Positions 1-11,900 of a DNA stretch of 64,000 nucleotides are shown here, piece by piece (within the stretch, counting starts at the first letter, position 1; each line of letters starts with the position of its first letter). A model generated the notes under the pieces. That model saw only the letters and a program-made list of their open reading frames with translations, was not told the DNA's origin and searched no databases. Source of the DNA: Cycas panzhihuaensis (Eukaryota; Cycadophyta). The stretch spans positions 231,019,741 to 231,083,740 of the forward strand of contig CM041465.1 of the NCBI GenBank assembly GCA_023213395.1, written 5' to 3'. Both the position numbers and the translations under genes were made by a program.

Positions 1-1
1 G

Positions 2-718
2 ATAGCCACCTTCGTCTACCAGCACATCGTTTGTTATTTTGGGATTCTAGATGTCTTAATCACTGACAATGGAACCCCCTTTTATAACAAGGAGGTGGAC
101 GAGCTTTGCAAAAAATTCAAGATTTCGCATAAGACCTCATCTCCTTATTACCTCCAAGCAAACAGGCAAGTTGAATCATTCAACAAAACCCTTGTTAACA
201 TTCTAAAGAAAATCGTTGCACAATCTCAAAGAGATTAGCACCTCTAACTCCCTTTGGCTCTGTGGGCCTATCGCAGTTCTATTCGTATGGCTACTAGAAT
301 GACTTCATTTTCTTTAGTCTATGGAGCTGAGGCGGTACTCCCACTAGAAGTGGAGATCCCCTCTCTACGGGTCCCCCTTAGGGGTCTTATCGATGAGGAG
401 TCTATCTGCCAGGCTTGTCTCCTAGATCTCGAGGCCCTGGATGAGAGGCGCTTAATGGCTTATCAAGAAAATCTCATTTCAAAAGCCTGCCTGCAAAGGA
501 CTCATAACAAACATCTTCATGCTTGTCCTTTATGCCCTAGGGACCATGTCCTTAAGTTGGAATATCTCTACAATTGTCTGACCAAATTTGGGCCTAAATG
601 GGTCAGTCCTTTCATTGTTCTCAAGAGCCTTGACAACGGTGCCTATAGGATCGCCACCTTCGAAGGCCTGGAATTTGAGAAGGCAGTCAAAGAAAAATTC
701 CTAAAGAAATTTTACACA
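2..718 (+). pseudogene. Ty3/gypsy (Tat-like) integrase, C-terminal half
   Basis: Reads in one frame from the window edge, so the 5' part of the element lies outside. The catalytic core shows ITDNGTPF (second catalytic Asp) near 66-90 and QANRQVESFNKT (catalytic Glu) near 160-190. It continues into LWAYRSS and SFSLVYGAEAVLP, then a GPY/F-type module with FGPKWVSPF and NGAYRI near 590-660. One in-frame TAG near 236 replaces a likely Trp codon, so the copy is dead. In the family this enzyme inserts retrotransposon cDNA into chromosomes. Placement as Tat-like rests on the antisense PMD ORF and RNase H downstream as well as on the integrase sequence. Confidence 0.85.
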
Positions 719-1629
719 TGATCCCCCGCCGATCCCTTCGCCATGCTCCAAAATAAGCCTAAACTACCATTTAAGTCATTCCCATTTCTCCTAGCCATGG
801 GTGGAATGACGACTTAGGATGGCCTCTTCCGTTTCTTTCTGGTTCCTCCCGTGGAACCCGTGTTCCCATATCCTTTTGGGACTTTTATCTTCCTATTTGG
901 GCATTCCCTAATTAGGACAACGCTTTGGAGTATCATTACTCCCCCTCTCACCTAGTATTTACTTCGCATCTCCTTCTATGCTCCTTCATGGATGTGTGTG
1001 TCACTCTATTTCTAACCCCATACGTGCCTATCACCTCTATTCATGGTGGTCATGTGTGCTCCTGTTAGATATATGGCCATGCATAGAAGGAAATGCGTGC
1101 ATCATATAACAAAGCATCTATAACATATATAACAAAACATACATGTCATCTGCCACACATGATATACACATCATAACATATCAAAATGGGGTACCAATTA
1201 CCCCGTCTATACATATACATCAAAATCATATGTCACATCGTATATATGGGAAGCTGGTATCCTTACAGGAGGGGTACAATCATATGACTATATATATATG
1301 ACCCCCTGGAGGCCCGTGCTTTCCCCTGCCAAAATCAAATATATATGTCCTACTCTACTACTGCCCTACTCTTGGGGCACCATCTCCTGGTCAGTGTGAT
1401 CCCTCTCCTGGGGACCACATACCTCCGAGGCTCCTCCTGGGCCTCCGCGAGCTCCTTGCCTCACTCCCCTCATCACGTGGTTATCTCGGGGTCGTCGTTG
1501 TCATGTAGGTATATGTCCTACTCCCACTCAACCTTAATGCCACCTGGTCTACCAGCTGATCGTATTAGGCCTGGATATGATCTCTCTTACTCTCCACTCC
1601 TCAGAGATGCTCCTCTAGCACTGCTATCT
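719..1629. other. Spacer between integrase and antisense ORF
   Basis: No convincing coding region. The segment around 1070-1320 is rich in CATATA-type AT tracts. The rest is GC-richer spacer of the same gypsy element. Short open frames here show no recognisable domain. Confidence 0.5.
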
Positions 1630-3244
1630 GGACCTTGATCTCGGTGTCTCCACCTACTCCTCCCTGAGCCTTTAGAGCCTGTACATGACCCCGCAATGCG
1701 TCACGCTTACTCCTAGCTTCATCTAGCTCCTGCTGCATCCGTCCCCTAAATGCTATATGCTTTTGGGACTCTGCAACCTAGATATCTCTCGCCCTCACCA
1801 ACGGGGCGAATGCTGCCATGTGGACACCTACCGATCTAAGTGCATCCTCGATCTGGATGGGCGGTTACCCCTTTGCGTATACCTGAGGGAATATCTCCCT
1901 CACCATGGCCTCTACTAACAGCCTAATCTTCATGGTACCTGTAAATCCAACATACCATATGTTAGTATATATCCAACTGCATGTCAAAATAAAACCAAAT
2001 CAAACTATCTATCTGGCTATCAAATGACAGGGAAATGGTTAGGCCTCACCTGCTGCGGCTGCTGGCTCCTCTGCCTGTGCGATAACCTCTCCTCCTAGCT
2101 CCCCGCCAGCTGCTGGTACCTCCTCCTCAAGTACCACCTCTACCTAGGCCTCTCTCCTCACTCAGACTGGCTCAACTATTGCCTCTCCGTATCTCCTCAC
2201 GATCCGCAGCCTGCGGGCCCTCGTCACTGGCCTCCTGCTCTCCTCTGCAGCCCCTGATGGGCATGCCTCTCTTCTGGTAATCCTAGATGGCCCTGCTGCT
2301 CTTCCTACTATCCTTGATGGACCTGCCTCTCCCATAGGTTGTGATGGGCTGGCCCCATCTCCTCCATCTTCGTCGTCATCATCATCACCTCGGAGCATCC
2401 ATGCTCTGCCTGCCTCGTCATCACTATCCCACCTCACTGCCCTATATGGATCTGCTACGTAATCCATCATAGTGAGGAGGTCCAGCGATGTAGCCTTCAC
2501 TGAGTGCTGGGCATGGTCTTGATCCTCTATCCCCCTTAGCCTGGTCTGCCACCTGTGGACCATCGGGACCCACTCTGCAATGGGGTGTGGTCCCCCCACT
2601 GGTACCACTGCTCCAAAATAATCGAAGAACCAGCACTATAGCAATGTGTTGTAGGATAATCTTCCTCTGCCTGTCATCTTGATAACGTCAAGCTATGTAA
2701 CGAGGTTTGCCACTACCAGGGTGGCCCAATCCATCCTCTCGCTAGCCTCACAGTGGTGCACTACATCTATCCATCCCCTAGGGATGTCCCTATAGTTCTA
2801 TTTCTGGGAAACCTAGAACAAAATGCACAATGTGATAAGCTTCCTCACCTAAGGAATCTTGGACATAACTATAGTCTAGAGAGGAACTCCTCTCATCTCC
2901 CATCTATCTATCCCTATAAAGAATACTGCTGCCTCTCTATGTGCTACCTCATTACTAGGCAGCGCTCGCAGTGCAACCAGCCTCCCAGTCGCTGGTACCC
3001 CCAATATTCGTTGGATATCCCTCAGCGTCACTGTCATATATCCCACCTGGGGTAGGTGGAAAACATGCCTCCTCCTATCCCAGTGTGATAGAATGTTAAC
3101 TAGTAACCTCTGGTCTGATGTATATTGAGGTGTCTTCAGGGCCTTGAACGGGCCACACCTCCGCAGGACCCCCTTGTCCTCTCTGGACATCATCTCTATG
3201 TAACTGAGCATTACCATCCCTATGTTCTTGTGGTTATCCACCAT
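1630..3244 (-). pseudogene. Antisense ORF with plant mobile domain (PMD)
   Basis: Read on the minus strand from 3244. The N-terminal part has SDQRLLVNILSHWDRRRHVF followed by HLPQVGYMTVTLRDIQRILG and VPATGRLVAL. This fits the plant mobile domain (aminotransferase-like) family, which occurs in plant genes and in antisense ORFs of Tat-lineage elements. The frame is broken around 2876-2610. It resumes as a proline-, arginine- and acid-rich tail with a DDDDDEDGG run near 2370-2400. Toward 1640-1760 (minus strand) there is a heptad-like stretch QQELDEARSKRDALRG that suggests a coiled coil. It lies between integrase and the RNase H remnant, opposite to the element's sense strand. The PMD function inside retroelements is unknown. 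Confidence 0.72.
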
Positions 3245-4452
3245 GATAACAGTCTTTCAACACTACAAAATAGTCAGAGTCAAGCCTATGTCAGTCCTCT
3301 ATCCTTCTAACTATTTGCCAGCCCTGCTTCATTGAGATTTGGGGCCTCATGGCCCCCCATCTTCTTTTTTTGTAGATCTGCTGCACTGCAGCTAAACTTC
3401 ACCAGATCGCAAAGTTTAGCTTGGGTCCCGCGGTGATCGGGGCCCTGTGGCAAAGATCGCGGCATCGTGATCTTTAATGCGGTACGAATGGCACCCCCCG
3501 AAAAGGAGGAGGGTGGGGTTTCTGCCCTAAAAACACTAAAACTCTCTTTAGGTGGACCCTATGGGGCCCACTGGGACCAAGGCTCCCTAATGCCTAGGTC
3601 CCTCCTCTTTCTGGGTCTAATTCAGACTTTGAGAGGCCACAATATGCTAATATGGGGCACAAAAACTACATGAAAATCAATAAAAAGCATTAAAATTTAA
3701 ACTGTGAAATGGGATGGGTTTCGTAGGATCCACTCACTAGATCCGGTCTAGCTGTCGCCATCTCGCTCTGGTGATCCCGCTAGCTCTCCCTGTGCTTCAA
3801 TCCAACGGTCTGATCTCCCTTTGCGTGCCTCCGAAGTCGGGCAGTGCTCTGCTGTGTAAGGAAATGGCTCTGGTTTCTCACGAGAGATAATGAAAATGAA
3901 TCTGATTTCTGTTGAATTTCCTTATATAGGCAGGGGACCCGATGGGCACTACCTCTATTTTTGCTCTCGTGACAGCTATTGGTACCGTCCTATTTCCTCG
4001 ATCACCTTTGTCTTCTGGTCTTGCCTCCCGTTGTGCTCCTTTGGTGCCCTTTTTACTCTTTCTTAAAAGTGCATTTATGGCACCTCATCATTGCACTCTT
4101 TCACAGGGTCCTTCCATCTTGTTTTATGTGCCACTCCCGTGCATGCCTGAATTTATACTCGTTTGGGTTGTTCAGCCATCTTGGACCCGTTTTCACACCT
4201 CTTTTCTTCTCATGGGGTCTCCAGAGGGAATGCTCCCCTATCGAGAGGCATGTTTTGCTCTCTAAAGTGACCTTTGGTACTCTGGGGTGCCTTCTTTCAC
4301 CTGCTCTTAGGTAGTGGTCGGAGTGCTTACTCTTGTCCTTGGGTAGCCTCATTGTGAGGTCTTCCTACCCTCCACGGCCACTTATTGCTCACTGTTTGAG
4401 CCTCTCTTTCACTCTATTATTGTTCATTATTACCAAGACTTTGTGTTCACCT
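3245..4452. other. Spacer upstream of the RNase H remnant
   Basis: No supported gene. It contains GC-rich and pyrimidine-rich stretches typical of the 3' region of large gypsy elements. Open frames at 3942-4314 lack recognisable motifs. Confidence 0.4.
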
Positions 4453-4875
4453 ATGTCCCTCTACATTTTTACTAATAGCGGAAGCCATGGTAACCCTGGA
4501 CCTTCTACTGCCGCTTGGATCCTTCGTAGCCCCTCTGGACACGATTTCTTGTACTCTGGGATCTTCCTCCTTGAGTTAACCAACAACGAAGCTGAGTATA
4601 CAACCGTTATTGAAGCCCTTACTGATGCTCTTTATTTCTGTTACGGACTTATTATTTTACTTTGTGACTCTCAGGTTGTTGTGTCCCATCTCACCTAAGA
4701 TTACCAGGTATAATTCCCTCACCTGAGAACCCTCGCTTCGGTCGCTAAATCTCTCTTGGCCTGCCTCTCATTTGTTAACATTCGGCACATCCCCTGGGAC
4801 CTCAATGCTGAGATAGATGGCCTCGTTTGCCTCATCCTTGAGCGTCGCCTCCCTCTTCTTAGTAACCACCTTTGA
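4453..4875 (+). pseudogene. Second (archaeal-like) RNase H of a Tat-type gypsy element
   Basis: One continuous frame carries the order of motifs of the extra RNase H known from Tat-lineage elements: YIFTNSGSHGNPGP (usual form begins TDG), TNNEAEY (catalytic Glu), LLCDSQVVVSHL (catalytic Asp), and IRHIPWDLNAEIDGL (last acidic site). The first catalytic Asp is replaced by Asn, and two in-frame stops lie near 4696 and 4711, so it should be inactive. The family degrades RNA in RNA-DNA hybrids during reverse transcription. Its position is downstream of integrase and of the antisense PMD ORF. Orientation matches the integrase. Confidence 0.75.
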
Positions 4876-5849
4876 GAGACTCACTTGGCCAGCCCGTGCC
4901 TAAGTCTCTAGTTGCCTTTATTCTGATCTGCTTGTTTAGTCTATTGGGTGCCCTCATATCACTCGTTGCACTTCAGCAACGGGGGCATCCCTCTCATTCA
5001 CTTTCTTCACTTACAGGTTGACTTTAGACAATACATAGGTAGCCCCTATGTCGTCCTCGTCTCCATCTCCCTTGTCCACGCGTTCTGCCATGACACTAGC
5101 TGACACCCTTAGTCTATATTATGTTCATGATTTATTTATATATATACGCATGTGCTATTAAAAGTTTTTGGTTGCCAGCATTCGCCATCACACCACGCTC
5201 CTTAGCGGTGAGGCTCTACTGCCAAGAGGGCAGTGTTTCCTAGCTACCGGGAATGGATTTGGGACGCCTCAACTTAAGTAAGCTCAGGTATATGTACTTG
5301 CTCCCATCCTCACTCTTGTTTGACCAAGGTTACTTAGTGTATTGCCTGACGCATGCTTGCCTATCATTTGCACGACTGCATTGCTTTCTTGCTTAATCAC
5401 ACTGCTTGTGCCTGCACACCACTTAGCCCATGATGACCCACCATGGGAACATTCCTCTGCAAGTCCTGCACCCTATATAGTACTCAGCCACCTACATTAT
5501 CTCCACAGCCCCTCGAGCACCTTAGTTAATCACGTCTCGCCCATGACAGCATCCTACCTCTACTTTGATTTGCACTCTAAGTATGATAGGACCCCCAGTT
5601 GAGACCCATCCCTCTCTTCTGACCACTTGTCGGTCACCTAGGCACCAATCCCCAACCTGCTCAGCCTTAACATATCTACTGTTTGGCTTTAGGCCCCATT
5701 TCTGTCCTAATTTTGACTTACAAGCCTACACTGCTGTAAACTTAGCGGTACCATGGTATTTGCCGCGATACCATGAAGTTTACTGCGGCATGATCGCTTA
5801 AAAATATTTTTAAAAGCACCATGAGTTCCTACTCTTTTCGCAGAACTAC

Positions 5850-5921
5850 CACGTGACATCTGTGCCTTTTCACTTCCCCACAACCCTAAATGCTCACTTA
5901 GGGTTAGTGGGAACATAAAAC
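5850..5921 (+). promoter_or_regulatory. Possible LTR promoter: G-box plus TATA-like element
   Basis: CACGTG (G-box core) at 5850-5855 lies about 60 bases before a TATA-like CATAAAA at 5914-5920. A CT-rich leader-like stretch follows. This arrangement fits a plant LTR promoter, but no expression evidence is available. Confidence 0.3.
5882..5905. repeat. Inverted repeat AACCCTAA / TTAGGGTT
   Basis: Arms of 8 bp (5882-5889 and 5898-5905) are perfectly complementary around an 8-nt loop. It lies between the G-box and TATA-like sequence. It also resembles the plant telomere unit and telo-box promoter motif. Confidence 0.6.
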
Positions 5922-6813
5922 CCAAAAAGTGAATCATTTAGCTCTCTTCTTCTTCCATTTTTTCATTGCACTACTACAACTCTCTCTCCTGGACTACAAA
6001 AAGACATGCTCTTTGGCTCTGCTATTCTTCCTACAGGGATTCCTATTGCATCTCAGGCCCTCTCTTTGCAGGTTTACACGGTGGATAAAGGAGTACTCAC
6101 AGGAACTCTCCAAAGAAAAGCTCCAAGGTCCCAAAACCACAGTTGTGTTCCCACAGTTGCCTCTCCTTCAAGCTAGCCTCAAAAGCCTGTCAAACATAAG
6201 CTTCTTCTCCTATTTTCCAGTAGGAATAAGCTTCTATTCTCTGCTGCAAGGTACTTCTTAATGTTTGCTGTAAGATTCATATTTTTTCCTTACTTTCTAT
6301 GAATAATTCTTAGCTATTTTATTGTTCTTGACTTTGTACCCTTTAAGAACTAGTTCTTTGCACCCTGTCTTACAGTGTTCCCCCTCATTTCCTACAAGTC
6401 CACTTTAAGGTGGCTGTGCAAGAGGGTTACACAAGGAAAGGTGGAGGGAGAAAGGTGGGGTTAGTCCCCCTTGTTGACCTTTTTCCCAAGGGTCCAAACC
6501 CTTCCTCTCCTTCCTTTTGCACCTACTGCCTCCCTTGGAGCTGGGCTAGGGATTTGGGAGCCTATTTTCTATATCTAAAACAGCGTTGACAGCCCCTTGC
6601 CATGCTAGTTTTAGACCTGCACTGGCTGGTTTTAGCCACCACATAAGCCCGAAAACCCTTCTTGGTCGGTTTATGACCTGTAGCCTATCCCAACTAGATG
6701 ATTTGTTGCTCATAGTACTTCGTCCCTTGGGTGTGCTTGTACATCATTCCGTTGGTCTATCTTCTCTCTTGCTTGTTGCCCCATATAGTCAGTATAGTTT
6801 ATTTTTCTTTTCC

Positions 6814-8115
6814 TGATGCCACGTAGAGATTTTTTTGGGTGATCTGGCCATTCCAAGGCTAACTCTTTTACTTTGGGTACCATTTGGTGTTGATGCTTGC
6901 TCGAGTCCTATTTGGAGTTTTGGAGTAATGTGCAATGTGTCCTTGATTTAATTTGATATCAGCTTCTTTGTATTTACACATACATATAGTAGATATATTT
7001 GGTACCCCCTCTTCCGGGAGGAAGAAACTTTCATGTTGTGATTGGTAGGTTTTGCGATAATGGGGTTATATATGAGGCAAGTTTGTGAACAGGTTGACCT
7101 CTTGTTAATTACATTTCCTTGTTTCTTTTTCACTATCTTTACATTGCTTTGCTTTTTTCATACATTTGGGGAAGGTAAGATAGCCCCTCAACTGCTCACG
7201 GTAACCATCGCTGGCTAGTCTCACCTACGCAACAAGTTGGAGCGGGAGGGCATGCAAAGAAATGAAGGTCGCAACACTCCATTCACACACCATGTCCAGG
7301 TATTCTTCTTCTCCTTTTTGTCTTTTCCTATAGCATTTTTCTTCCATGCATATGTTTGCATACTAAAACATGTAGGAAATGAAAAAGAGAAAAGAAATCA
7401 ATCTTTGCATTTGTATGTCTTTTCGTTTGTAGTTGCTTTTATTACATGTAGGTAGTTTTCTTTGAATATGAGTTATCTATTTCTCACTTCTTCTACTAGC
7501 CCACACGTAGGATATCATACTACGCACATTCACTTGCACGCCGCCTTCTCTCTTTTTCGAGAAGATGCAACCCTTCAGGATCCCTCTTCCTCTTCCCAGC
7601 CATCCAAGGGGTAGGAGGGCCTCACCTTTCGGGATGACCCAAGGCCTCGCCTTGCGTCCCTCTCCCAAGATCACCCTAAAGCAATTAGGCACTATTTGTA
7701 GGTCCTGAATCCGTGCTCCGGCGCACAGACGCCTTGCATGGTGTTTTCTTACCGATTGATCTGACTCTTAGCTCGACTACATCTTAGATAGTCATATCTT
7801 ACTAAACGTAGGAGACCACCCCGTAGACACGTTTCACATTCATATTTATAATTTCTAAAAATTGCCCATTTATCATTATTTGTAAATTTTATGAAAAAAT
7901 CACAAAATAGAGCAAAATAGCATGCATATAGATTTAGAAAAATCATCATTTTAGTGGCAAGTTGATCCGCTTTTTATCCCATTGTGGCTTTTGTATTAAA
8001 ACTTCCAAAATCATATTTGGAAACATTGTACTAAAGCAAGGGAAACCTTGGATCGAAAGCAACATCTGATTCCCTTACTAAATCTAGCATGCTTTTCTAT
8101 TTACATATATAGCAT
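6814..8115 (+). other. Unit-start DNA upstream of the C1 leader (copy in unit 2 at ~19482-20752)
   Basis: No gene recognised. The segment is moderately GC-rich at 7500-7750 and AT-rich after 7800. I searched for a partner of the C1 3' LTR here and found none, so it is not the expected copia 5' LTR. It may derive from the upstream gypsy LTR or leader. That is inference only. Confidence 0.4.
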
Positions 8116-8199
8116 AAAGCATCACAAAAGCAGCAACAATAATAAAGCATCACAAAAGCAGCAACAATAATAAAGCATCATAAAAGCAGCAACAACAAT
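8116..8199 (+). repeat. 28-bp minisatellite, three units
   Basis: Three tandem units beginning AAAGCATCACAAAAGCAGCA at 8116, 8144 and 8172. The third has two substitutions. A partial AAAGCAAGCAC follows. It sits just upstream of the conserved copia leader. Confidence 0.9.
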
Positions 8200-8219
8200 A
8201 AAGCAAGCACATTTGGCAA

Positions 8220-8965
8220 GTTTCTATTTCAATTTTCAGTTATACGGAAACATCTTACACTATTCCTAAAAGGAATCTCATCCGTACGATCTATACCACC
8301 AGTTCTTGACTTATGCGCACACTTACCTTAGTTGAAATAGACCAAGGTTGGTCGAAGTCTAGGCCCTAAGGGAGGTGTGAGTTTCATACTAGGTCTAGTT
8401 TTAACCAGAATAGTGGTGGAGGGACAGGTTAGCCAAACCTACGGCCTCCAATCAGGGATAATCCTAATAACCACCTAGGAAAACTGAAAACCTTAATGCA
8501 AGATTAAAATTAACCTGATTCAATATCTGTCATAGTCGTGGGATACGCAGTACCATTTGACTTTTTGGATGAGGTATAAAGCTACTCATTAGTGAACTGG
8601 GTAAGGACTGGGAGTACCTGGGCTCCACTATGACTTGGATTTCATCACCAAGTGCAGGTGTGGGAATCACGGGTAAAGGCCCTAATCGTATACTAGAAGC
8701 CTTAGACATCGAAACCTCACCTACATTTGGACATAAGTGAGACGTTAGTGGCATGACACATCACCACTCTTTACTAGCTCTACATTAGGCCTCACTCTTA
8801 CATCATTACTTATATTTATTTTTTATATAATTGTTGAAAAATAGTTAATCATTACTTACTTCTCATTATAATAATCATTTCTACATCCCTACTATGCTAG
8901 GTGTATTAGCCACACGTGTCAGTGGCACATACTTCTATCATCTCTTCTACTTCTTCATCATCACC
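8220..8965 (+). other. Copia C1 5' leader
   Basis: Non-coding leader before gag. It is similar to 20890-21618 (C2) and to about 42480-43428 in C3, for example GGAGTACCTGGGCTCC near 8610 and 42867. This shows that C1, C2 and C3 are one family. No primer site or LTR is visible upstream of it. Confidence 0.7.
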
Positions 8966-11900
8966 ATGTCATCTCAATTCAAGCAAAATGTTAATTGCAT
9001 ATTAAAAGGCAAAGAAAATTAGGATATATAGTACACTAGAATTAAAAATGCTGCAAAGTATGAAGGCCTTTGGAGAGGCCACTTGCAACCTACACCCAGC
9101 ACACCAGCAACGGCTACAAGAGCTACTTCGAGTGGATCTACCCCAACAGCTCCTACAGATGCTGCAGCTAAACTACAATAGGAGATAGATGATGAAAAGA
9201 TTCCTGCAGGAATTTTGTTAGTCATTGATCACTCCTTGCATAACTTGATAAACAAAGAGGAACATGATATAGCCTGGAAGGTCCTAGAAGTTCTTAGAAA
9301 GAACTTTAATATAAAGTCATATTTAGAATTTATTTATCTTATTTTGAAAATGAACAAATTAAAAATGCAGAAGGGACGAGCTCATGAGATAATAAATCTC
9401 CTTTGACCAATCAAATAGGCAATTGACAAAGACTTTAAGACCCAATGCATCACTTGGGCATTTTTGATCCAGTCATGTTTACATGTCCCTGATTATAAAA
9501 ACTTGCTTGGAAGTCTTCAATTTAGTGGAACATTGAAGACACTCAACTTCAAAAAACTTGGAGAGAAGTTCATAGAATTGGACAAGACCTTTGATACAAA
9601 CTTTATAGCCTCTAACTCTCTTTTAGATGCAGCCTTTGAGGTAGAAGAAGAAGTCTGCTATACAAAAAATCAAGGTCCCTCTCGTGGTAGAGGAAATAAC
9701 TAAGTAAGAGGAAAAGGAAGAAATATGGGAAATCATCCACAAGGTCAATCACAACCTCAAAGCCAAGGGCCAACTCAACAAAGAGCAAGACAGTCAGGTT
9801 AAACCAGTACTTCTTTAGAGACTAATAATCAAACTATTATGTGTGATCGGTGTAACTGTAAAGGACACTTAGCAAAAGATTGTAGAACTGCCACTTATAA
9901 GTTAGCTAAGTTCCAACCAAAACATGGAGCTCACAATGTTGAAGAAACTTGTGAAGAATCCTTTAATGGTGCAGGTTTTATACAAGTATACATTCAAAGA
10001 ATTAAGGGATCAGCATCAAATTCCATTGACCAACTAAAGAGATACTTTAAAGCTCGGTGTGGATATATCACTTGTGAATTCCCTTCACCAATGCCAAGCC
10101 CTATTGGAATTGCCAATAGTATGGCTTCAATCGATAGATAATGGATCATGGACATAGGAGCAACTCAACATATGACATGCAATCGCAGTCTATATCAAAC
10201 ATTTGACTCAAATGTTCATGGAGTTATTCACATGGCTAATAAATCACAGCAACCTATTGAAGGAATTGGCAACATTTGCCTAAAACTCCTAGGCTTAGAA
10301 GATTTTACATTGCTTGATGTCTTATACATACCCAATCTCAAATAAAACCTACTCTCTTTATCCACACTTATTTCTCATGGATTTGATCTGACTGTAACTG
10401 CAAATGACCATACTCTTAAGGTCATTCACCCTCCAACTAATCAAGTGGTTTTGATTGGACATCTCTCTGGCAAACTCTTTTGACTGAATGGTTCTCCATC
10501 TTCTGAAGCCCATTGTGCCTAAAGCCCTTGTGCCAATGAAAAATTTGCATTTAATTCCATCTTGACCCATCCAATATTGTCACTAGAAGCTCTTTGGCAT
10601 GCTCATATGGGCCATGTTCACATTGATAGACTTAGAGATCTTTCTAATACTCTTCTAAACCTTCCAAAGTTTTTCTCTAAGCCCTTTAAATGTGAAGCTT
10701 ATATCATTGCCAAATCTCATCAACAACCCTTTGCTAAAAGTCAGTGGAAATAAGCCATCCATTATAATTGGTACACTCTGATTTATGTGGGCCAATGCCC
10801 ATTCCTTCACTGAAGGGCAAGCTATATTACATCTCCTTCATTGATGATTTCACTAGAAAAGTATGTGTAGCCTTTCTACACAAGAAAGATGAAGCATTCC
10901 GTATATTCAAGGAATTCAAAACCCTCACTAAAAAATAGTCAGGTTATCAACTCAAATGTCTTCGAACTGATAATGGTGGCGAATATACCTCACATGAGTT
11001 TGAAAGCTACCTTCGAGATAATAGCATCAAGCATCAAACAACAGTAGCAGGTACCCCACAACAAAATGGAGTTATCGAGAGCATGAACAGGATAATCATG
11101 AACATGGATCATGCTATGTTAATATATAAAAATATACCTGCCTATCTATGGGCTGAAGTAATCTAAGCAGTCGTTTATTGTATCAATATTGTTAGCCCAT
11201 CAAAGGAAGTGCAATCACCTAATGAAAAGTGGTCAGGACAATCCCCCATTGTTCACTACTTTAGAATTTTCGGCTCTACATGCTATGCCCATATTCTGGA
11301 TACAGATAGAAATAAACTCCAGCCAAGGGCACTTAAAGGTATCTTTGTTAAATACCCTATGGATAAGAAAGGGTATAAGGTCTTCATACCTTCACAATGA
11401 AAAATTAGCACCAGAGATGTCATTTTTGCAGAGACAGAGGATCAGTTACTTAAATTAGACTCCATAGTACCCTCACGTCGCTACAATAATGTTATCAAGT
11501 ATGATGTTCAGATTCCAAAATTTGGGAGGGGGACAAACATAAATTACTCCAAATGTTGGAAGTTGACAATAGAGCCTTGGAGAATACAGGTTGTGACTCT
11601 AAACCAATGAGTGCACATCCAGCACCATCTTTTGAAGATAGCAGAGTTGACAAATGCAAAGCCATTATAGAAGAACCATCCTCTCCACCTTCAATTAACA
11701 AAGGCAAAACAGTGGTAAAAGGACCATCTTCCTCAGGCACTCCTAACAAAATAATCATTTTAACAAACATGATGAGAACCAAGATGTTGGGGAAATGAGT
11801 GTTGGGTATTATGACAATAATTATAGGCCTAAAATTAGGGCATGTTTTTGGTGCGGTTTCCCCCCCTAATCTTTCTCGAGGGGTTCCAAAGAGAGTGGGA

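Larger units (their letters stand above)
4876..6813. other. 3' region and probable LTR of the Tat-like element
   Basis: No coding region recognised. The base composition, a promoter-like cluster at 5850-5921 and a following CT-rich stretch suggest that part of this is the 3' LTR. I could not fix its ends because no second copy is in the window. Confidence 0.35.

Noticed and set aside
3942-4352. Overlapping open frames on both strands near the RNase H
   Set aside because: No domain or repeat support. The frames look like composition effects in a GC-richer stretch.
5740-5800. GGTACCATGG...CGATACCATG near-repeat considered as a miniature inverted element
   Set aside because: Arms are short and imperfect, and no target duplication was found.
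9019-9225. Minus-strand open frames inside C1 and C2 (also at 21684)
   Set aside because: They are shadows of the gag coding strand and hold no domain.
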